Below the pieces are notes generated by a model. The model did no database searches, was not told the DNA's origin, and was given only the letters and a program-made list of their open reading frames with translations. A DNA stretch of 64,000 nt from Streptomyces sp. CB02366 (lineage in GTDB: Bacteria; Actinomycetota; Actinomycetes; Streptomycetales; Streptomycetaceae). The stretch lies in NCBI RefSeq assembly GCF_001905905.1, contig NZ_LIVT01000004.1, positions 70,509-134,508 on the forward strand. The letters are read 5' to 3'. The position numbers and the translations under genes were made by a program. Positions 16,011 to 24,650 of this stretch are shown piece by piece (the first letter of the stretch is position 1; each line of letters starts with the position of its first letter).

Positions 16011-17498
16011 TCAGTGGCCCGCGCGTGAGCGGGCCTTGAAGGCCGCCTTGCGGGCCTCCTTGGCGGCCTTCTTGTCGCCGTGCAGGCGGCCCATGGCCTC
16101 CAGGACGTCGGCGGTGGCCGGGTGGTCGACGCGCCAGACCTCGTCGAAGAAGCCGCCGTGCTGGGTGGACAGGCCCTCCACGAGGCCCTGGAGCTCGTCC
16201 AGCTCGCCGTCGGCGTCCAATTGGGCGGCGATGGTGTCGACGGCCAGCCAGAAGATCATCTCCTCCGGCGGTGCGGGCACGTCGGCGGCGCCCCGCTCCG
16301 CGAGCCAGACGCGGGCCAGGCCGCCGAGTTCCGGGTCGTCGAGCACCGCGCGTACGGCCGGCTCCGCCTCGGGGCCGGCCAGGGCGAGGGCCTGCTGGCA
16401 GTGGAGGCGGCGGAGCGGCGCGCCCCCGTCCGTACCGCGTGCGGCGGCCAGCAGCTCCGCGGCCGCCGCCTCCGCGTCCCCGGCGCCGCGGCCCGCGAGC
16501 CAGAGGGTGACCTCGGTGCGGGCGGCGGACTCCGGGTAGTGCGCGATGCCGTCGAGAAGAGCCTCGGCCCCCTTGCCCGCGAGGTCGCCCACGGCGGGCG
16601 CGTCCACCCCCGCCTCCAGCATGCGGGCGCGGACGCCGTACAGCCCGAGGGGGGTGAGCTTGACCATGCCGTACCGGGTGACGTCGTCGTCGGCCCCGGC
16701 GGCGGAGCCGTCCGCCGATTCGTCCTCCTCGACCAGCAACGCCTCGTCGACCGGCCGGTACTCGACGATCCCGATCGGTTCGAGCAGCCGGAACTGGTCG
16801 TCCAGCCGCATCATCGCCTCCGACACCTGCTCCAGGATGTCGTCGGTGGGCTCGCCCATGTCGTCGGGGACGATCATCGAGGCGGCCAGCGCGGGCAGCG
16901 GGACCGGATCGTCGCCCGCGCCGCTGTCCGCGAGGGTGAGCAGGTAGAGGTTGCCGAGCACGCCGTCGAGGAACTCCGCCTCGGCCTCCGGATCCCAGTC
17001 CAGCGCCTCGAAGTCGATCGAACCGTCCTCGCCGACCAGGTCCGCGAAGTCGTCCAGGACGGGCGCGGTGGCGTCGGCGTGCACGGCGTCCAGGCCGTCG
17101 AGCCAGATGGCCAGGACGTCCTGCGGGGAGCCGCCGGTGAGCAGCGCCAGGTTCTCGCCCGCGGTGACGGTGCCCTCGGCCTCCGAGTCGTCCGCGCCGT
17201 CGGGGAGTTCGGCTTCCTCGGGGTCGGTGACGTCGAGGAGGCCGGTGTCCACGGCGAGCCGCCATGCCTCGCTGGCGTACGCGGCGCCCTCCTCGTCCGC
17301 CGTGAGCCCCAAGTGCTCGGCGGCGGCGGGGAGTTGCGCCTCGACGAGTTCACCGCCCGCGCCGACCCGGGTGTCCGGGCCGGCCCAGCGGGCGAGCCGT
17401 ACGGCGCGGACCAGCAGCGGAGCGGCGAGCGCGTCCCGTGCCAGTTCGGCCTCGGAGTTCAGCCGCACCGGCGGCATGGAGGGGCGCTCTGCGGACAT
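16011..17498 (-). CDS. Conserved acidic protein of unknown function
   Basis: This 495-residue soluble, strongly acidic protein is rich in Asp, Glu and Ala and has no signal peptide. The N-terminal half looks like a winged-helix-bearing region (SEAELARDALAAPLLVRAVRLARW ... YRPVDEALL ... YGMVKLTPLGLYGVRARML). The second half has Ala-rich paired helices suggestive of HEAT-like repeats (ALLDGIAHYPESAARTEVTLWLAGR and similar). It ends in a basic tail, KKAAKEARKAAFKARSRAGH. I recognise it as a kind of protein widely seen in streptomycetes but know no function. The ATG at 17498 has GAGGAG upstream. Confidence 0.75.
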   Translation of the reverse strand: MSAERPSMPPVRLNSEAELARDALAAPLLVRAVRLARWAGPDTRVGAGGELVEAQLPAAAEHLGLTADEEGAAYASEAWRLAVDTGLLDVTDPEEAELPDGADDSEAEGTVTAGENLALLTGGSPQDVLAIWLDGLDAVHADATAPVLDDFADLVGEDGSIDFEALDWDPEAEAEFLDGVLGNLYLLTLADSGAGDDPVPLPALAASMIVPDDMGEPTDDILEQVSEAMMRLDDQFRLLEPIGIVEYRPVDEALLVEEDESADGSAAGADDDVTRYGMVKLTPLGLYGVRARMLEAGVDAPAVGDLAGKGAEALLDGIAHYPESAARTEVTLWLAGRGAGDAEAAAAELLAAARGTDGGAPLRRLHCQQALALAGPEAEPAVRAVLDDPELGGLARVWLAERGAADVPAPPEEMIFWLAVDTIAAQLDADGELDELQGLVEGLSTQHGGFFDEVWRVDHPATADVLEAMGRLHGDKKAAKEARKAAFKARSRAGH

Positions 17499-17637
17499 CG
17501 GGGGATTCTCCTCGGTGCGTGCTCGGAGCGTACGGAAGGCGTACGCGGTTCAGCCGCTCCAGCCTAGACGCAATTCACCGCATGCCGCCCACCGCTCACG
17601 GGAGTCCGCGGGCCGCCCCCGTCCCGTCCCGCCGCCG

Positions 17638-18348
17638 TCACTCCGCCCCGGGCTCCATGCTGAGCACCGGGGTGTAGCGGTTCACGCCGCCGCCGGTCAT
17701 GCCCGGGTACCTCTGGACGCGTTCCCAGAGGGGGGAGCGGGAGCCGATCCCCTCACCGGGGGCGGCGAGGGCCGCGATGTGGTGCTCGGCGCTCTCCCAC
17801 TCGGCGTAGTTGAGGACCCGGGTGCCGTCGGTGCTCGCGTGGAAGTGCGCGGCGAGGCCGCCGGCGGGCAGTTCGGGCTCACCGTCGAGCGCCTCGAACA
17901 CGCTGTCCACCCAGTCGCGTTGCCTTGCCGGGTCGGGCCCGTCGAACTCGACGTCGACGATCACGACGCAGCCGGTCTCCCGGGTGTCGCCCTCGGCCCG
18001 GAGGCCGGAGCGGTACAACGCGTACGCGTGGAGTCCGAGGCGTTCGATGCCGGGGACCGCGGCGTCGATGTCGGCGTTGCGGGCGTCGCGGCCCTCCCGT
18101 ACGAAGTCCTGGTAAGCCTGTTCGCCGGTCCACTGGGAGTAGTGCAGGAGCGTCGCGCCGTCCTCCCCCGCGTAGACGCTGTAGGAGAGCAGGCCGTGGT
18201 GCGGCCACTCCCGGCTCTCCCAGGCCTTCCGGATGGCGTCCACGGCCTGCGTCTGCCGCTGGGGCGTCCCCACGTTCCAGGTACTGGCTTTGGCGATCGC
18301 GGCGTCGGGGCGGGCGGGGTCCGGGCGGCCGGTCAGGCGGATGGTCAT
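17638..18348 (-). CDS. Protein with two antibiotic-biosynthesis-monooxygenase (ABM)-like domains
   Basis: This 236-residue protein is made of two tandem ferredoxin-like ABM modules. The first, about residues 10-115, has the hallmark WPHHGLLSYSVYAGEDGATLLHYSQWTGEQAY. The second, about 125-225, has AAHFHASTDGTRVLNYAEWESAEHH. Paired modules like this give a pseudo-dimer. Cofactor-free monooxygenase or haem-degrading activity is known for the wider fold, but these tandem proteins are mostly uncharacterised. It stands alone, transcribed on the minus strand. Confidence 0.82.
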   Translation of the reverse strand: MTIRLTGRPDPARPDAAIAKASTWNVGTPQRQTQAVDAIRKAWESREWPHHGLLSYSVYAGEDGATLLHYSQWTGEQAYQDFVREGRDARNADIDAAVPGIERLGLHAYALYRSGLRAEGDTRETGCVVIVDVEFDGPDPARQRDWVDSVFEALDGEPELPAGGLAAHFHASTDGTRVLNYAEWESAEHHIAALAAPGEGIGSRSPLWERVQRYPGMTGGGVNRYTPVLSMEPGAE

Positions 18349-18471
18349 GGCGGTCTTCCCCTCTCGTGCGCACCGGTCGGTGCGCCACGGCCACCACCGT
18401 CACACCTCAAGCGCGATCGAGGTCAAGGCCGTTCCGCCGCCGGTCGCCGCCGCGGGCGGGAACCCCCGGCG

Positions 18472-19134
18472 TCATGTGCCGAGTTCGGTGCGCCAGGCCG
18501 TCGTGTTGAGCTCGTCCATCAGCCGGATGTCGTGGCCCTCCAGCGGGAAGACCCGCCCCGGCAGACCGGGGGCGGCCGAGACCGCCAGGGCGTCGCCCTC
18601 CACCAGGTCCCCGCCCTCGGGGGTGGAGACCCAGGCGAGGATCGACTTCACGGTGTCGCCGGGGTCCAGCAGGACCTTCTTCGGACCCGGGTCGCCGCCG
18701 AAGTACGAACCGTCCTCGTTGACCTTCACCGGGAGGGGGCGGCCGTCCTCGCCGAGGGCCCGGACCCCGGGGTAGCCGTCCACGGCGTAGGGCTCGCGGC
18801 CGCAGTTGGTGAGGGTCAGCACGACGGCCCGGTGCATCATGCCGGTCTCCACCGGGCCCATGTCCACCACGACCCCGGAGGCGGGGCACTTCCCGGCCGG
18901 GGCGGCGGTCGGGCCGGGCCGCACGGGCGCCCCGTGGGCGGGCGCGGGGGCCGGGGGAAGCGTCTCGGCGCGGACGATGCCGGAGCGGGGTGCGGAGGCG
19001 GACGGGGCGGGTTCCGGCCGTTCCCCCTCGCCGGCCGGGACGAGGAAGCCGGAGCAGCCGGTCAGCACCACCGTCGCGGCCCCTGTCAGGACGGCCGGGA
19101 CCCGCCCCCGTACGCGTCCGCCCCTGCCGTTCAC
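18472..19134 (-). CDS. Lipoprotein with DUF4232-like domain
   Basis: This 220-residue predicted lipoprotein has a short basic start, a hydrophobic stretch and the lipobox LTGC with the acylated cysteine at about C27. A Pro/Ala-rich linker of about 50 residues follows. The extracytoplasmic beta domain begins KCPASGVVVDMGPVETGMMHRAV, matching DUF4232-type domains found in many actinobacterial envelope proteins. The start is the GTG at 19134 with GAGGGG upstream, which puts the signal peptide at the N-terminus. The start region is duplicated (see 19121-19172). Function is unknown. Confidence 0.78.
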   Translation of the reverse strand: MNGRGGRVRGRVPAVLTGAATVVLTGCSGFLVPAGEGERPEPAPSASAPRSGIVRAETLPPAPAPAHGAPVRPGPTAAPAGKCPASGVVVDMGPVETGMMHRAVVLTLTNCGREPYAVDGYPGVRALGEDGRPLPVKVNEDGSYFGGDPGPKKVLLDPGDTVKSILAWVSTPEGGDLVEGDALAVSAAPGLPGRVFPLEGHDIRLMDELNTTAWRTELGT

Positions 19135-19172
19135 GCCGCCCCCTCGCCCCTGCCGTTCACGCCGCCCCCTCG
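19121..19172 (-). repeat. Perfect 26-bp tandem duplication over a start codon
   Basis: The 26-bp unit at 19121-19146 is repeated exactly at 19147-19172. Each copy carries a GAGGGG ribosome-binding site and a GTG. The upstream GTG (19160) opens a 9-codon frame, VNGRGEGAA, whose TGA overlaps the GTG of the lipoprotein gene as GTGA, which would couple translation. Confidence 0.9.
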
Positions 19173-19349
19173 CCGCGGCCGGTCGTCCGGCCGCCCGCTC
19201 GATCATGTCAGAGGAGAGGCGGCAGGCCGGGAGACGGGAGCGGGCGGAGGGGAAGCGGGGCCGCCACCAGGACACTTCAGCAATTCTTTGCCTTCATCCC
19301 CAGAAGATCTAAGTGGACCTACCCGATGGCCGGAGCCGACACTTCGGAC

Positions 19350-20231
19350 ATGACCGCCACCGCACCGCGCCCCTTCGGCCGCGTCCTCTGCGCCATGATC
19401 ACGCCCTTCACCGCCACCGGGGCGCTGGACCCGGACGCCGCCCGCGCGCACGCCGCCCGTCTGGTGGCCGAGGGCTGCGACGGCATCGTCCTCAGCGGCA
19501 CCACGGGCGAGTCCCCCACCACGACGGACGCCGAGAAGTCCGCCCTGCTGCGGGCCGTCCGGGCGGGGGTCGGGGACGGGGTGCCGCTGCTCTCCGGCGT
19601 CGGCGGCCCGGACACCGCGACCGTCCTGCGCCGCGCGCGCGAGGCCGAGGAGGCGGGCGCGGACGGGCTGCTGGTGGTGAGCCCGTACTACAGCCGCCCG
19701 CCGCAGGCCGCCGTCGAGGCGTACTTCCGGCGGGTGGCGGACGCCACCGGTCTGTCGCTGATGCTGTACGACATCCCCGGCCGCACCGGCGTCCGGATCG
19801 AGCCGGAGACCCTGCTGCGGCTGGCGGAGCACCCCCGGGTGGTGGCGGTGAAGGACTGCGCGTACGACCTGCTCGGCTCGACGAAGGTGATGGCCCGCAC
19901 CTCCCTGGCGTACTACTCGGGCTGCGAGGAGCTGAACCTGCCGCTGTACGCGGTGGGCGGCGCGGGCTGCGTCAGTACGGTCGCGAACGTGGTCCCGCGC
20001 CGGATGCGGGCGCCGCTGGACGCGTTCGACGCGGGCCGCCCCGACGAGGCGGCCCGGCTGAACGGCCTCACGGTCCGCCTCACCGAACTGATGATGGCGA
20101 GCGGTCTCCCCGGTACGGTCACCGCCAAGGCCCTCCTGGACGCCGGCCCGGTCCGGGAACCGCTGCAGCCCGCCGGGCGCGAGGCGGCCGACGGGCTGCG
20201 GAAGGCGTACGAGGAACTCCTCGCGGCCTGA
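19350..20231 (+). CDS. dapA: 4-hydroxy-tetrahydrodipicolinate synthase family protein (DapA-like)
   Basis: This 293-residue class I aldolase-fold enzyme condenses pyruvate with aspartate semialdehyde in lysine/diaminopimelate synthesis. Catalytic features are present: GTTGES with Thr51/Thr52, YDIPGRTG with Tyr140, and the Schiff-base lysine in VVAVKD (K168). The sequence departs from housekeeping DapA (VSPYYSRPP, KDCAYD), so it may be a paralogue or act on a related 2-oxo acid such as sialate or 2-keto-3-deoxy sugars. It faces dapD, the fourth enzyme of the same pathway, which favours the lysine role. The start at 19350 gives the usual family length; an ATG at 19326 would add eight residues. 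Confidence 0.85.
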   Translation: MTATAPRPFGRVLCAMITPFTATGALDPDAARAHAARLVAEGCDGIVLSGTTGESPTTTDAEKSALLRAVRAGVGDGVPLLSGVGGPDTATVLRRAREAEEAGADGLLVVSPYYSRPPQAAVEAYFRRVADATGLSLMLYDIPGRTGVRIEPETLLRLAEHPRVVAVKDCAYDLLGSTKVMARTSLAYYSGCEELNLPLYAVGGAGCVSTVANVVPRRMRAPLDAFDAGRPDEAARLNGLTVRLTELMMASGLPGTVTAKALLDAGPVREPLQPAGREAADGLRKAYEELLAA

Positions 20232-20247
20232 GGGGGACGGCGGGCCG

Positions 20248-20276
20248 CGGTCCGGGGCCCGTGCGGGCCCGGACCG
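20248..20276. terminator. Bidirectional hairpin between dapA-like gene and dapD
   Basis: CGGTCCGGGGCCC (20248-20260) pairs with GGGCCCGGACCG (20265-20276) with one bulged G and a GTGC loop. It lies between two convergent genes and can end both. Confidence 0.7.
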
Positions 20277-20296
20277 GACGTTCCGGGGCGGCGGCC

Positions 20297-21295
20297 TCAG
20301 TTGTGGGCGTGCAGGACCTCGTTCAGGCCGCCCCACACCGCGTTGTTCGGGCGGGCCTCGACGGTGCCGGTGACGGAGTTGCGGCGGAAGAGGATGTTGG
20401 AGGCGCCGGACAGCTCGCGGGCCTTGACGACCTGGCCGTCCGGCAGGGTGACGCGGGTGCCGGCGGTGACGTACAGGCCGGCCTCGACGACGCACTCGTC
20501 GCCGAGCGCGATCCCGACGCCCGCCTCGGCGCCGATCAGGCAGCGCTCGCCGATGACGATGCGCTCGGTGCCGCCGCCGGAGAGGGTGCCCATGGTGGAC
20601 GCGCCGCCGCCGATGTCGGAGCCGTCGCCGACGACGACGCCCGCCGAGATGCGGCCCTCGACCATGGAAGTGCCGAGCGTGCCCGCGTTGAAGTTGACGA
20701 AGCCCTCGTGCATGACGGTGGTCCCGGCGGCGAGGTGCGCGCCGAGCCGGACCCGGTCGGCGTCCGCGATGCGGACGCCCTTGGGGGCGACGTAGTCCGT
20801 CAGGCGCGGGAACTTGTCGACCGAGGTGACCTGGAGGTGCAGGCCCTCGGCGCGGGCGTTGAGGCGGACCCGCTCCAGGTCGTCGACGGCGACCGGGCCG
20901 AGCGAGGTCCAGGCGACGTTGGCGAGCAGTCCGAAGAGGCCGTCGAGGCTCTGTCCGTGCGGGCGGACGAGCCGGTGCGAGAGCAGGTGCAGACGCAGGT
21001 AGGCGTCGTGCGCGTCGAGCGGCTTGTCGTCGAGCGAGGAGATGACCGTGGCCACGGCGACGACCTCGACGCCGCGCCGGGCGTCCACGCCGACGGCCTT
21101 GGCGGCGCCCTCGCCGAGCCGGTTGACGGCCTCGTCCCGGCTGAGACGCGTCGTGCCGGCCGGGCCGGGGTCCGAGGTCAGTTCGGGGGCGGGGAACCAG
21201 GTGTCGAGGACGGTGCCGTCACCGGCGACGGTGGCGAGGCCGGCGGCGACGGCGCCGGTGGTGCGGGCAGAACCCTGGGAGATCGTGTCGGTCAT
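20297..21295 (-). CDS. dapD: 2,3,4,5-tetrahydropyridine-2,6-dicarboxylate N-succinyltransferase
   Basis: This 332-residue actinobacterial-type DapD transfers succinyl from succinyl-CoA to tetrahydrodipicolinate in the diaminopimelate/lysine pathway. An N-terminal alpha/beta domain precedes a left-handed beta-helix built of hexapeptide repeats, visible as [21 protein letters not shown] and [22 protein letters not shown]. The GGG loop ([10 protein letters not shown]) is followed by further repeats. The start MTDTISQG at 21295 is taken, although the frame stays open a few codons further. It is convergent with the DapA-like gene, with the hairpin at 20248 between them. Confidence 0.95.
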   Translation of the reverse strand: MTDTISQGSARTTGAVAAGLATVAGDGTVLDTWFPAPELTSDPGPAGTTRLSRDEAVNRLGEGAAKAVGVDARRGVEVVAVATVISSLDDKPLDAHDAYLRLHLLSHRLVRPHGQSLDGLFGLLANVAWTSLGPVAVDDLERVRLNARAEGLHLQVTSVDKFPRLTDYVAPKGVRIADADRVRLGAHLAAGTTVMHEGFVNFNAGTLGTSMVEGRISAGVVVGDGSDIGGGASTMGTLSGGGTERIVIGERCLIGAEAGVGIALGDECVVEAGLYVTAGTRVTLPDGQVVKARELSGASNILFRRNSVTGTVEARPNNAVWGGLNEVLHAHN

Positions 21296-21305
21296 GAACA
21301 GCAAC

Positions 21306-22547
21306 CTAACCGGCCGGGGCCCGCTCGGGCGAACCGGTCCCGGCCTGCGGCCCCTTCCCCGCGACCGGCTGCCGCGCCCCCCGGCCCGGCAGTCGCCGCG
21401 CCGCCCGCACCGCCGCTCCCGCCGCCACCGCGAGCAGGGCGCAGAGCGGCCACAGGAGGGCGGGCGCGGCGGCGTACACGGCGGCCCCCAGCGGAGGGGC
21501 GAGCACCTGCCCGCTGATCGACGCCCCGGCGTACAGGCTCTGGAAACGGCCCTGGAGGTGGCCGGGCGCCTGGTCGGCGACGTAGGCGGTGGCGGGGGTC
21601 TTGTAGAGGATCTCCCCGAGGGTCAGCGAAAGCATCATGGCGACGGCGAGGAGCACGCCCGCGCCGGGGATCAGCAAGGCGTAGCCGAGCGCGACGAGCA
21701 GCAGCCCCGCGCCGACGAGGCCGAGCGGGGCGCGTCGGCGCAGGGCGTGGGCGGCGGGCAGTTCGAGGCAGAGGATGACGCCGCCGTTGAGGGCGAGCAG
21801 CCAGCCGTAGAGCTGGGCGGAGTGGCCGTGGTCGGCGAGGAAGACCGGGAGGGTCGAGTACTGCTGCCGGTAGACGAGGTCGACGACGACGATCGCGGCG
21901 AGGAGCACCAGGACGGCGGGCCTGGCGCGGAGTTCGCGCCAGAGGCCGGGGGCGGCCGGGTCGTGGACGGGTGCGGAGAGGGCGGTGCCGCGGGCGGGCA
22001 GGATGCGGGCGGCGTACACGGCGAAGAGCAGGGTGCCTGCGCCGTCCGCGACGAAGAGCCAGTCGTAGGAGAAGCGGGCGGCGAGCAGGGCGCCGAGCGG
22101 CGGGCCGACGGCGAAGCCCCCGTTGGCGGCGAACCGGGTGAGGGCGAAGCTCTGGCGGCGGCCCCCCTCGGGTACCGAGACCGCCACGAGGGCGGCGTTG
22201 GCGGCCCGGACGACGCCCGCGGCGTACTGGGCGAGGGGGAGCACCCCGTACAGGGCGGCGACCGGGAGTGCGGGCAGGACGACGAGCGCCGCCCCGCTGA
22301 CGCAGGCTCCGGTCAGCAGCCCGCGGCGGTGGCCCAAGCGGTCCCCGAACCAGCCGCCGGTGAAGTTCCCCGCCACCAGGCCGATGCCGCCGACGCCGCT
22401 GACCACGCCGGCCTGGGCGACGGTCAGCCCGCGCGGTCCGACGAGGTACACGAAGAGGTAGACGAAGGTGAAGCTGACGACGGCGTTGAGGAACGCCCCG
22501 AGTGCCAGCAGCCGTACCGTTCGCGGCACTCCGCGCAACATGCCCAT
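21306..22547 (-). CDS. MFS transporter
   Basis: This 413-residue polytopic exporter of the major facilitator superfamily has about 12 membrane helices. The loop 2-3 motif is [15 protein letters not shown] (about residues 65-80). Helix 5 has the antiporter-like run [21 protein letters not shown], typical of drug efflux MFS proteins. The start MGMLRG at 22547 has GGGAGG upstream; a second ATG at 22541 is possible. It stops just upstream of dapD and could read into it, although only ten bases separate the stop from the dapD start. It is divergent from the HxlR-peroxiredoxin gene, with an operator-like dyad between. Confidence 0.88.
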   Translation of the reverse strand: MGMLRGVPRTVRLLALGAFLNAVVSFTFVYLFVYLVGPRGLTVAQAGVVSGVGGIGLVAGNFTGGWFGDRLGHRRGLLTGACVSGAALVVLPALPVAALYGVLPLAQYAAGVVRAANAALVAVSVPEGGRRQSFALTRFAANGGFAVGPPLGALLAARFSYDWLFVADGAGTLLFAVYAARILPARGTALSAPVHDPAAPGLWRELRARPAVLVLLAAIVVVDLVYRQQYSTLPVFLADHGHSAQLYGWLLALNGGVILCLELPAAHALRRRAPLGLVGAGLLLVALGYALLIPGAGVLLAVAMMLSLTLGEILYKTPATAYVADQAPGHLQGRFQSLYAGASISGQVLAPPLGAAVYAAAPALLWPLCALLAVAAGAAVRAARRLPGRGARQPVAGKGPQAGTGSPERAPAG

Positions 22548-22591
22548 CCCCCGCCGCCTCCCGTGTCCGGGAACCACCGCACGGCGCAGTG

Positions 22592-22608
22592 AGTTCCTTA
22601 TGGGAACT
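22592..22608. promoter_or_regulatory. Dyad AGTTCC-N5-GGAACT in MFS/HxlR intergenic region
   Basis: Perfect 6-bp arms at 22592-22597 and 22603-22608 lie in a relatively AT-rich patch 45 bp ahead of the MFS start codon. On the minus strand a TTGACC element lies upstream, so a protein bound at the dyad could block MFS transcription. It is a likely site for the divergent HxlR-type regulator. Confidence 0.55.
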
Positions 22609-22688
22609 AACTGTGTCAGCATGGTTCCATCGGGGTCAACCGGAAAAGCCCGGACGGGGACGACAGCGGTCACCACGGAGGGACGACC

Positions 22689-23570
22689 ATGCCTCAGCGC
22701 ACCAGCCTGGCCGACGCCGACTGCTCCATCGCCCAGGCCCTCGACGTCGTGGGCGACTGGTGGACGCTGCTGATCGTGCGGGACACCGCGCGCGGGGTGC
22801 ACCGGTTCGACGCGCTCCAGCAGGAGTTGGGCGTCTCGCGCAAGGTGCTGACCGAGCGGCTGCGGCTGCTGGTCGACGCCGGGGTGCTGGCGCGGGAGCC
22901 GTACCAGGACCGTCCGGTCCGGTACGAGTACCGCCTCACTCCGCGCGGCCGGGCGCTGCTGCCCGTACTGATCGCGCTCCAGGACTGGGGCGACGCGTGG
23001 GTGCTGGGGGAAGGGGAGACGATGGCGACGACGACGGAGGCCTCGCGGGAGGCGGCCCGGGTGCGGGCGCTCCGGGGGACGCGGCTGCCGGAGCTGCTGC
23101 TGCCGGGCGACGACGGAGTGCCGCGCGACCCGGTCGCCGAGACCCCCTACACCGTCCTGTACTGCTTTCCGAGCGCGTACGCCCGCCGCGACGCCTACCC
23201 GCCGGGCTGGGCGGGGATCCCGGGGGCGAGCGGCTGCACGCTCGAATCGTGCACGTACCGCGACCAGGTGGCCGAGTTCACGGCGGCGGGGGCGACCGTG
23301 CACGGGGTGTCCACGCAACGTCCGGACGAACAGCGGGCGTTCGCGGAGAAGGAGCGGCTGCGCTTCCCGCTGCTCTCGGACGCGGACCTGACGCTGACCG
23401 CGGCGCTGCGGCTGCCCACGTTCCGGGCGGCGGGGGTGAGCCGGCTGAAGCGGCTGACGCTGGTGGTGGACCGGGAGCGGACGGTCCGGGAGGTGCTGTA
23501 CCCGATCACGGACGTCGGGGCGAGCGTGCGCGACGCGCTGGAGGCGGTGCGCCGGGAGCCGGCCGGCTGA
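22689..23570 (+). CDS. HxlR-type regulator fused to a PrxQ/BCP-like peroxiredoxin
   Basis: This 293-residue protein has two domains. Residues 1 to about 105 form an HxlR winged helix (CSIAQALDVVGDWWTLLIVRD, GVSRKVLTERLRLLVDAGVL, RYEYRLTPRGRAL). Residues about 130-290 form an AhpC/TSA peroxiredoxin domain. Within it, SGCTLESCTYRD aligns with the bacterioferritin comigratory protein motif PGCTxEACxFRD, giving peroxidatic C183 and resolving C188. A natural reading is a peroxide- or electrophile-sensing repressor of the divergent MFS exporter. HxlR proteins such as YodB and HypR sense thiol stress, but direct fusion to a peroxidase domain is unusual. The ATG follows GGAGGGA. Confidence 0.87.
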   Translation: MPQRTSLADADCSIAQALDVVGDWWTLLIVRDTARGVHRFDALQQELGVSRKVLTERLRLLVDAGVLAREPYQDRPVRYEYRLTPRGRALLPVLIALQDWGDAWVLGEGETMATTTEASREAARVRALRGTRLPELLLPGDDGVPRDPVAETPYTVLYCFPSAYARRDAYPPGWAGIPGASGCTLESCTYRDQVAEFTAAGATVHGVSTQRPDEQRAFAEKERLRFPLLSDADLTLTAALRLPTFRAAGVSRLKRLTLVVDRERTVREVLYPITDVGASVRDALEAVRREPAG

Positions 23571-23638
23571 ACCCCGCCCCCGGCGGGCCCGTACCCAGCC
23601 GCCGGTCCTCGCTCACGGCGCCGGGCCCGCCCCGGGCC

Positions 23639-24202
23639 TCAGCCGCCGCCCGCCACGATCCGCGCCAGCATCTCGCGGGTGTACGCGGCGTCGAACCCGC
23701 CGCCCGCCAGCAGCACCTGGAGGCAGACGCCGTCCATCAGCGCGACGAGGGCGCGGGCGGTCCCGGGGTCGGTGCGGCGGGACAGCAGCCCGACGGCCTC
23801 CTCGGTCCACTCGGCGGCGACCGGCCGCAGCGCGGGGCGGCGCAGGGCCGCGAGGTACAGCTCGTACTCCAGCTCGATCGCTCCGCGCTCGCCCGCGAAC
23901 CACCGGTCCAGCAGCCGGGCCAGCTCGTCCGCGAGGTCCGCCCCCGAGCCGCCCCCTCCGGGCTCCGCGTCGAAGACGCCGCTGTCGCGCAGGGCCTGGA
24001 CGAAGTTCTCGTTGCACCGGCGCAGGGCGGCGACGAGGAGGTCGTCGAGCGAGTCGAAGTGGTACGTGGTCGAGCCGAGCGGCACATCGGCCTCGGCGGC
24101 CACGGTGCGATGGCTGAGACCCGCCATGCCCTCGGCCGCGATCACGCTCAGCGCCGCGTCGATGATCCGCGTCCGCCGCCCCGGGTCGTACCGGCGGGCC
24201 AT
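23639..24202 (-). CDS. TetR family transcriptional regulator
   Basis: This 187-residue repressor has an N-terminal helix-turn-helix (RRTRIIDAALSVIAAEGMAGLSHRTVAAEADVPLGSTTYHF in two parts, residues 8-50) and a helical ligand-binding domain. Its start ATG shares one base with the stop of the SMR pump gene (TGATG), so the two are translationally coupled. The pump-regulator operon is preceded by a perfect 18-bp palindrome, the expected self-operator. The inducing ligand is probably a cationic pump substrate. Confidence 0.92.
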   Translation of the reverse strand: MARRYDPGRRTRIIDAALSVIAAEGMAGLSHRTVAAEADVPLGSTTYHFDSLDDLLVAALRRCNENFVQALRDSGVFDAEPGGGGSGADLADELARLLDRWFAGERGAIELEYELYLAALRRPALRPVAAEWTEEAVGLLSRRTDPGTARALVALMDGVCLQVLLAGGGFDAAYTREMLARIVAGGG

Positions 24203-24528
24203 CAGTGGGCCCCTCCCAGGTTGAGCACGACCACCCCGGCGACGACCAGGGCGATGCCCGCGATCTTGACCGGGCTGCCGGACTCCCCGAGGAACAGGAT
24301 CCCGATCAGGGCGACCGCGGCGGTGCCGACACCGGCCCAGACGGCGTACGCGGTGCCCACCGAGAGCGTCTTGAGGGTCTGCGCGAGCAGGGTGAAGGCG
24401 ATGAGGTAGCCCACCACGGCGCCGAGCGAGGGCCAGAGCCGGGTGAAGCCCTCGCTGTACTTCATGGCCGTCGTCCCGGCCACCTCCGCCGCGATGGCGG
24501 CGGCCAGCAGGCCGTATGCGTATCCCAT
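24202..24528 (-). CDS. SMR family multidrug efflux transporter (EmrE/QacE-like)
   Basis: This 108-residue proton-coupled pump has four membrane helices. The essential glutamate of helix 1 is E15 in AAAIAAEVAGTTAMKYSEGFTRLWPS. Helix 3 has YAVWAGVGTAAVALIGILFLGE, the SMR signature with the conserved W and G residues. It is the first gene of a two-gene operon with tetR, and its stop overlaps the tetR start. Members export quaternary ammonium compounds or guanidinium; which applies here is not clear. Confidence 0.93.
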   Translation of the reverse strand: MGYAYGLLAAAIAAEVAGTTAMKYSEGFTRLWPSLGAVVGYLIAFTLLAQTLKTLSVGTAYAVWAGVGTAAVALIGILFLGESGSPVKIAGIALVVAGVVVLNLGGAH

Positions 24529-24537
24529 GGGACGACT

Positions 24538-24555
24538 GTACGCAACGTTGCGTAC
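24538..24555. promoter_or_regulatory. Perfect 18-bp palindrome, TetR operator candidate
   Basis: GTACGCAACGTTGCGTAC is fully self-complementary and lies 10 bp before the SMR start codon. It fits the size and symmetry of TetR-family operators and would block initiation of the SMR-tetR transcript. Confidence 0.8.
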
Positions 24556-24650
24556 GACCGTACATATCATCGGCCCACGTCCGGGACGTTACGGTGTGCC
24601 GACCGACCACACGGCCCGGGCACCCGGGCCGACGACATGACGGAGACGCA

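Noticed and set aside
18472..19275. Longer lipoprotein starting upstream of 19134
   Set aside because: It would bury the signal peptide and lipobox behind a long Arg-rich segment; the GTG at 19134 has a good ribosome-binding site.
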